From an uncultured Alphaproteobacteria bacterium (GTDB lineage Bacteria; Pseudomonadota; Alphaproteobacteria; MPNO01; UBA830), in assembly GCA_913046035.1 (NCBI GenBank), contig CAJWSW010000021.1, positions 1 through 39,633 of the forward strand: a DNA stretch of 39,633 bases, written 5' to 3'. Under the pieces are notes generated by a model. That model was not told where the DNA came from. It saw only the letters and a list, made by a program, of their open reading frames with translations, and made no database searches. A program made the position numbers and the translations under genes. Positions 35,156-39,633 of this stretch are shown one piece after another; within the stretch, counting starts at the first letter, position 1; each line of letters opens with the position of its first letter.

Positions 35156-36325
35156 ATGATAGTTATCACAAAAACGGCGGACCTAGCGCGTTTTTGCAAA
35201 CGCGCAGCTGCGTTCCCCTATGTAACAATCGACACTGAGTTTATTCGAGAGAAGACCTACTGGCCGCGCCTCTGCTTAGTCCAGATTGCGACGCGGGATG
35301 AAGTCACCGCAATAGACACACTTGCAAGTGGAATAGAGCTAGCTCCGTTATTTGAACTATTGGCCAATACAAACGTATTGAAAGTCTTTCACGCCGCCCG
35401 TCAAGACGTGGAAATATTCGTCCATCTTACCGGCAAGGTGCCAACGCCAATCTTTGACACACAGGTCGCTGCTATGGCGTGTGGATACGGGGATTCAGTA
35501 GCATATGAAAGGCTGGTGCGCGATATCGCAAAAGAATCGATCGACAAAACAATGCGCTTTACCGACTGGGCAAAGCGACCATTGGCAAAACAACAGATAG
35601 ATTACGCGATAGGCGACGTGACACACCTTCGCAAGATATATGAGCAACTTGAGAAACGTCTTGAGGAGACTGATCGGGCGGAATGGCTTGCGGAAGAGGT
35701 AGAAATCCTGACTGATACCGCAACATACCTGATCAGGCCTGAGGATGCATGGAAACGGTTGAAAATTCGCAGCCGCAAACCGCGCTATTTTGCAAATATT
35801 AAAGCGCTAGCTGACTGGCGGGAGACACTAGCGCAGCACAATGACATCCCACGCAGTCGAGTTTTAAAAGATGAGTCGCTTACGGAAATATGCGCTCATG
35901 GGCCGAAGTCCGCGGATGATCTTCTCAAGCTAAGAGCAGTCAAACGGGACCGGGTGAGCAATGATCGTGCGCGCTCAATAATCGAGGTGCTTAATGAGGT
36001 TCGTGCTATGAAAAGCCACGAGCTTCCCGAAGCGCCACCCGAGCCGCTGGGGAAATCGAATAACGGCCCATCGATAGAATTACTAAAGGTCTTATTGAAA
36101 CTAAAGTGCGATATGCACCAGGTAGCGCAAAAATTAGTCGCATCATCAGCTGATCTTGAGGCCATCGCAGCAGACGATTACGCAAATGTCCGTGCCCTCT
36201 CTGGCTGGCGACGAGATCTGTTTGGCGAAGACGCATTGCGACTGAAACGCGGAGAATTAGCCCTCACCGCGGAGGGACCTCAGATTAATGTTATCGAAAT
36301 CAAGGATCCAACGCCTTTGCAATAA
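35156..36325 (+). CDS. rnd: Ribonuclease D
   Basis: RNase D is a 3'-5' exoribonuclease that trims tRNA precursors. The 389-residue protein has the DEDDy exonuclease residues in order: the D-x-E pair in VTIDTEFIREKTYW, the Asp in VFHAARQDVEIFVHL, and Tyr plus Asp in QIDYAIGDVTHLRKIYEQL. An HRDC domain follows (FANIKALADWRETLAQHNDI), with a second helical HRDC-like repeat near residues 290-360. ATG 35156 begins right before the first beta strand; its ribosome-binding site is weak. Pairing with divergent aspS is a frequent alphaproteobacterial arrangement. The downstream 118-bp gap separates it from the convergent hdaA-like gene. Confidence 0.95.
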   Translation: MIVITKTADLARFCKRAAAFPYVTIDTEFIREKTYWPRLCLVQIATRDEVTAIDTLASGIELAPLFELLANTNVLKVFHAARQDVEIFVHLTGKVPTPIFDTQVAAMACGYGDSVAYERLVRDIAKESIDKTMRFTDWAKRPLAKQQIDYAIGDVTHLRKIYEQLEKRLEETDRAEWLAEEVEILTDTATYLIRPEDAWKRLKIRSRKPRYFANIKALADWRETLAQHNDIPRSRVLKDESLTEICAHGPKSADDLLKLRAVKRDRVSNDRARSIIEVLNEVRAMKSHELPEAPPEPLGKSNNGPSIELLKVLLKLKCDMHQVAQKLVASSADLEAIAADDYANVRALSGWRRDLFGEDALRLKRGELALTAEGPQINVIEIKDPTPLQ

Positions 36326-36443
36326 GACCCGGTTATTCGACTAGAAACAACTATGAGGGCACGCCGATTGATGGGCGTCACAGGCTTTTGAGGCACCGGT
36401 TTTTCTGCTTAAGGATATTCACAAGCAAACCCAGACTGACAGC

Positions 36444-37124
36444 TTAGATTTCTTTATCTTGTTTGGGTGGAGTCTGGATGACCTCTCTTGCTAAGGGCAC
36501 AGTAATACGCCTTTTCGTTGCAAGGGAGGCATTATTCAGACGGTCCACCAGTAAGCGGGCCGCTTCAAAGGACCGTTCCATGCGGTTGACTAAATAACTT
36601 ATTACTTCGGCGCCGACATCGATCTGTTGATCTGCAAACATTTTCATCATCACAGCCGCAATCAGAGTTTCGTTCGGTGCTTCAATATTAATATGAGGCG
36701 CTGCAGATAAGCGTGATTTCAAGTCTGGCAATCGGCCATTCCAGCGAACAGGCGGAACTTCTGTTGCAACAAGTAAATGTTTTCCGGAAGCAGCAATAGA
36801 ATTATACAAGTGAAATAACTCTTCGTCGTGAGCGGGGTCGTTAGGCGAATCGACAAAAACCGGTGTTTCTATCGGCTCACGTATGACCGCGCCGCCTGGT
36901 TCGAACACCGAGGCTCCAGCACGTTTCCGCCAAACTTGGCCCAAATGGGTCTTTCCACATCCTGGAGGGCCCACCAAGACCAATGCAGGGGACGGCCAGT
37001 CCGGCCATTTATCTACCCAAGCTACAGCTTGAATATTTGTTGGTGAAACCAAAAAATCCTCTCGCTCCATTGCTGCCCGTTGCCGTAGATCCAACGCAAG
37101 CTGAGTTGTGTTCGTCCTCTTCAC
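36444..37124 (-). CDS. hdaA: HdaA/Hda-like DnaA-family AAA+ protein
   Basis: A 226-residue AAA+ protein related to DnaA but lacking its DNA-binding domain. In this family the protein stimulates hydrolysis of DnaA-bound ATP and so limits re-initiation. Visible: an N-terminal clamp-binding-like segment (TQLALDLRQ), Walker A (VGPPGCGKTHLGQVW), a Walker B-like strand (PVFVDSPNDPAHDEELFHLY), a sensor strand (LLVATEVPPVRW), and the lid with RSFEAARLLVDRL. I chose GTG 37124, which overlaps the previous stop by GTGA and precedes the TQLALDL segment. An ATG at 37172 would extend it by 16 unconserved residues into the neighbouring gene. It is third in the DUF2066 - phosphatidyltransferase - hdaA run. 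Confidence 0.85.
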   Translation of the reverse strand: MKRTNTTQLALDLRQRAAMEREDFLVSPTNIQAVAWVDKWPDWPSPALVLVGPPGCGKTHLGQVWRKRAGASVFEPGGAVIREPIETPVFVDSPNDPAHDEELFHLYNSIAASGKHLLVATEVPPVRWNGRLPDLKSRLSAAPHINIEAPNETLIAAVMMKMFADQQIDVGAEVISYLVNRMERSFEAARLLVDRLNNASLATKRRITVPLAREVIQTPPKQDKEI

Positions 37125-37678
37125 TTCCTGTCGGATCCGTTTGCTTCGATACCTGTCATCTGACGTGTCCAAGACGCGATATAACCAGCGCCAGATATAA
37201 CAGTGGTTGCGGCCACCAGGTATATGCCGCCTTGCACCAGTCCTTCGATTTGGAAATTTAAACCGAGATCCGCCAAAACAATCGCTGCAAGCGCAAGTTG
37301 GGTCGCAGTATTTATCTTGCTTGTAGGCAGGGGTTGCATTTTAACCTCAAGACGAACAAGAAACAGTATCAAAATGCCGCCTATAATTAATAGATCGCGA
37401 AAGACTACTAGTACCACTAACCAGTTCGCCAAGCTTCCTTGCAAACCCAGAGTGATATAAACCCCAACCAAAAGCGTTTTATCCGCCATCGGGTCAAGAA
37501 TCGCGCCAAGTTGTGTTGTCTGGTCCGTATGCTTTGCGAGATATCCGTCGAGCGCATCCGATATCCCAGCGATTACAAACATAATAAAGGCTGCAAGATG
37601 TGCTTCCTGAATAATCAAATAAACAACTACGGGCACCGAGAGAAGGCGAGCAAAAGTAATTAAGTTCGGTAGATTCAC
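37121..37678 (-). CDS. CDP-alcohol phosphatidyltransferase family protein (PgsA-like)
   Basis: A 185-residue membrane enzyme of the CDP-alcohol phosphotransferase family, whose members join a CDP-linked lipid to an alcohol such as glycerol-3-phosphate. The family motif D-x2-DG-x2-AR-x8-G-x3-D-x3-D is present as SDALDGYLAKHTDQTTQLGA followed by ILDPMAD, with Lys in place of the usual Arg. Several hydrophobic helices (VPVVVYLIIQ, WLVVLVVFRDLLIIGGILIL, LALAAIVLADLGL) fit the six-helix fold. It may be phosphatidylglycerophosphate synthase, but the substrate is not certain. GTG 37678 overlaps the DUF2066 stop by GTGA, and its own stop overlaps hdaA the same way, so all three are translationally coupled. 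Confidence 0.85.
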   Translation of the reverse strand: MNLPNLITFARLLSVPVVVYLIIQEAHLAAFIMFVIAGISDALDGYLAKHTDQTTQLGAILDPMADKTLLVGVYITLGLQGSLANWLVVLVVFRDLLIIGGILILFLVRLEVKMQPLPTSKINTATQLALAAIVLADLGLNFQIEGLVQGGIYLVAATTVISGAGYIASWTRQMTGIEANGSDRK

Positions 37679-38928
37679 CGACGCATGCTCCCAGTTTTAG
37701 GTTCGATAATAATATCGGCATTTCGCGGGATGGACGACAAAGTCTTGTTTCGTTGGTCCGTTGCGGAGGATCGTGCGATAGCTGGCCTCTGTAAATCTTG
37801 CAACACCCAATTTACGGGGCCACGACTAAGAATAAGATCTAGCTGAGCGAGAGCTGTTTTTAGCTGCTTAGAGCTTCCAAAGTATGCAAGACGGATCATC
37901 ACCTGCTTTCTGGAGAGGGATACAAGTTCAAAGTTTTTGACGAATGCGATCGTTGCGAGGCGACGCCTTATTTCTACCCATTCGTGAAGCCCATTCAATG
38001 CAAGTTCTGCGATAAGACTATTGCTGTAATCGAGCTCAAGAATATTATCGAGCTTCCATCGTTCCTCAATGAGCAGCGCAATTTCACGCGCGATACGTGT
38101 GAACGCTTCTTCCTCTTTTTCAGCATCTTGCATCCGGAAAGTATAAGCTTCCACCTTATCTACCACGCTGCCACCGTGGGAATGCACCGTTACCCTGATA
38201 TTGCGTTCCCCTGGAACAGTTGCCAAATAAGGTACCGCTTCAGCGACGATTACCTTAGCCGCACCGTAACGCTCACGGATCGCGTCAAGCTGCCCTTTGC
38301 TTCCAATGACCGCTCGTTCAGCACTTATATCTCGGATATCTGCAAGATTACCGACTGGGAGTATAATCGGAACCAGTCTATTATCTAGTGGAACAGCATT
38401 CCACGCTTCTAACCATACATTCGGAACATCCCATAATAACTTAGCTCCGCCAAAATCTAACACCGGCAACAGCAGCACCGGTTTTGAGCTTGTTTCAGCA
38501 AAGTTCACCCCAGCGCTTCTCATAAACTGTCGCACCTCTTGGCGCCGAAATTGGAATGAGAGGGTGCCAATATAGCGGACATCTGACGTTCTCTCTTTAT
38601 CCACACCGAAACTCTGAACCATGGGAACGATATCGGCATGATCGAGGTCAGGCAGAGAAGCGCGTTGGTCAGCCGGAACTAAGCGTGTTAACAGAAGGCT
38701 TAACGCGCGATCATGAGCCTCGATGATCGCCTCTCGACGGGCACCGGCGGCAGTATCTGCGGTCCGATCAACTTTAATACCCGTCACTAGGTAACTACTT
38801 GCAGCTTTCACGGATCCATTTACCGAAGCGGCGAAAAATATTGCGACGACACAACAGATTCGACTTAAACAGTTCAAATGCTGCGGGATATTAAGTACTT
38901 TGATTATAGATATAGAGTTCCCAGCCAT
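37675..38928 (-). CDS. DUF2066 domain-containing exported protein
   Basis: A 417-residue protein of unknown function matching, by memory, the DUF2066 family commonly found next to purM in proteobacteria. An N-terminal signal peptide is visible ([15 protein letters not shown], cleavage likely after VKA), so it is probably periplasmic or envelope-associated. The DUF2066 core includes [20 protein letters not shown] and [20 protein letters not shown]; a second half (about 220-380) is mixed alpha/beta. No catalytic motif stands out. It is first of three overlapping genes with a phosphatidyltransferase and an HdaA homologue, and divergent from purM over about 40 bp. The C-terminal ~40 residues are Arg/Ser/Thr-rich and look unstructured. 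Confidence 0.78.
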   Translation of the reverse strand: MAGNSISIIKVLNIPQHLNCLSRICCVVAIFFAASVNGSVKAASSYLVTGIKVDRTADTAAGARREAIIEAHDRALSLLLTRLVPADQRASLPDLDHADIVPMVQSFGVDKERTSDVRYIGTLSFQFRRQEVRQFMRSAGVNFAETSSKPVLLLPVLDFGGAKLLWDVPNVWLEAWNAVPLDNRLVPIILPVGNLADIRDISAERAVIGSKGQLDAIRERYGAAKVIVAEAVPYLATVPGERNIRVTVHSHGGSVVDKVEAYTFRMQDAEKEEEAFTRIAREIALLIEERWKLDNILELDYSNSLIAELALNGLHEWVEIRRRLATIAFVKNFELVSLSRKQVMIRLAYFGSSKQLKTALAQLDLILSRGPVNWVLQDLQRPAIARSSATDQRNKTLSSIPRNADIIIEPKTGSMRR

Positions 38929-38969
38929 TGTTCCCCTATTCTATCACCTTCCTACGAGGCATCGGAATC

Positions 38970-39633
38970 ATTAACGAGCGAAGTTATAAAAAATCAGGTG
39001 TCGATATAGATGCTGGCGCTGATCTTGTCGACCGGATTAAACCTCTTGCGCGATCGACGCAACGGACCGGTGCCATAGGCGCAATAGGTGGATTCGGCGG
39101 ACTATTTGACCCGAGGGCTGCGGGTTACGACGACCCCATATTGGTTGCAGCTGCAGACGGCGTGGGCACCAAACTAAAAATAGCGATTGAAACAGGGTAC
39201 CATGGCAGTGTCGGTATCGACTTAGTGGCAATGTGTGTGAATGACTTAGTCGTTCAAGGAGCGGAACCTCTATTTTTTTTAGACTATCTAGCAACTGGAC
39301 GTCTGAACCCGAACGCCGCAGAAGAAATTTTAGAAGGAATCACTGAGGGATGCCTCCAGGCTGGCTGCGCGCTCATTGGTGGGGAGACGGCGGAAATGCC
39401 AGGCATGTATGTTGATGGGGAATACGATCTGGCCGGCTTTGCGGTCGGCGCTGTCAATCGGGGGAACCTTTTACCACGAAAAGATATCACCGACGGAGAC
39501 ATTATCTTGGGTGTGGCATCGTCCGGGCTCCACTCGAACGGATTTTCTCTGGTGCGCGACGTCTTATCAGAAAAAGAACTTGATTTCTCGCAACCAGCAG
39601 CATTCAATCGTGATCAAACATGGGGTGAGGCGC
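38970..39633 (+). CDS. purM: Phosphoribosylformylglycinamidine cyclo-ligase, 5' part
   Basis: PurM (AIR synthetase) closes the imidazole ring of purines using ATP. The visible 221 residues match the family: [20 protein letters not shown], the ATP/substrate region [47 protein letters not shown] and [13 protein letters not shown]; the 3' end is beyond the window. The start is unclear. No ATG or GTG precedes the conserved YKKSGVDID. Candidates are ATT 38970, giving [10 protein letters not shown] with GAGG ten bases upstream (ATC 38967 is at seven), or TTG 38928, which adds an unconserved 14 residues and begins opposite the DUF2066 start. I chose ATT for its fit to the family N-terminus; automated calls would probably choose TTG. 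Confidence 0.93.
   Translation, partial: MNERSYKKSGVDIDAGADLVDRIKPLARSTQRTGAIGAIGGFGGLFDPRAAGYDDPILVAAADGVGTKLKIAIETGYHGSVGIDLVAMCVNDLVVQGAEPLFFLDYLATGRLNPNAAEEILEGITEGCLQAGCALIGGETAEMPGMYVDGEYDLAGFAVGAVNRGNLLPRKDITDGDIILGVASSGLHSNGFSLVRDVLSEKELDFSQPAAFNRDQTWGEA

Noticed and set aside
36330-36440. Possible terminator hairpin (ACGCC/GGCGT) between rnd and the hdaA-like gene.
   Set aside because: Five-base stem with an eight-base loop and no adjoining T run; too weak to call.

Overview
The window reads as a chromosomal segment of an uncultured, probably marine alphaproteobacterium of Rhodospirillales type. The evidence is protein-level resemblance and gene order: gatC-gatA-gatB, pyrB-pyrC-plsY-topA-rnr, a facing aspS/rnd pair, and purM opposite a DUF2066 - CDP-alcohol phosphotransferase - HdaA run. 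The first ~540 bases are different. They are strikingly AT-rich and carry the 3' end of an ftsK and the 5' end of a lolA that look like SAR11 (Pelagibacterales). The lolA frame collapses abruptly near 535-540, so I read this as an assembly or amplification chimera and not as part of the same chromosome.

Layout. 1-540: SAR11-like ftsK end and lolA fragment. 560-605: orphan terminator. 796-4502 (-): three-subunit molybdenum hydroxylase in medium-small-large order. 4646-6538 (+): AsnB-type amidotransferase. 6761-14099 (-): surface-polysaccharide block with five putative glycosyltransferases and a polytopic Wzy-like membrane protein, several joined by 4-nt overlaps. 14381-15280 (-): methyltransferase with an N-terminal zinc ribbon. 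15844-16542 (+): DUF1826 protein, preceded by a perfect 14-bp palindrome. 16557-16646 (-): tRNA-Ser(GCT). 16760-18472 (-): ThDP-dependent enzyme. 18473-19245: gene-poor stretch with possible tiny ORFs. 19246-22798 (-): gatC-gatA-small membrane protein-gatB. 22888-23370 (+): ruvX with terminator. 23614-24276 (+): flavin reductase-like protein. 24445-27337 (+): pyrB, a dihydroorotase-like pyrC with an altered metal site, plsY. 27771-32972 (+): topA, rnr, rpmG. 33244-35031 (-): aspS. 35156-36325 (+): rnd. 36444-38928 (-): hdaA-like, CDP-alcohol phosphotransferase and DUF2066 genes, chained by GTGA overlaps. 38970-end (+): purM, cut by the window edge.

How the genes work together. The 4.6-15.3 kb block probably builds a surface or exported glycan. 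It has sugar transferases, a possible polymerase, an amidotransferase and a methyltransferase, but no visible initiating transferase, flippase, export system or nucleotide-sugar synthesis, so it is incomplete or split. GatCAB with a bacterial AspRS suggests tRNA-dependent amidation of Asn and/or Gln. The remainder is housekeeping: pyrimidine and purine synthesis, phospholipid synthesis, topology, RNA decay and replication control.

Points most worth a second look: the DUF1826 protein, whose HxD...H...R pattern resembles 2-oxoglutarate/Fe(II) oxygenases and which lies behind a possible metal-regulator operator; the glycan block, including a GT4 enzyme with E-x7-Q in place of E-x7-E; the pseudo-dihydroorotase; the membrane protein inside the gat operon; and two housekeeping genes (rnr, purM) with no normal start codon where the family N-terminus should begin. 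I saw no CRISPR array, transposase, integrase or toxin-antitoxin pair.
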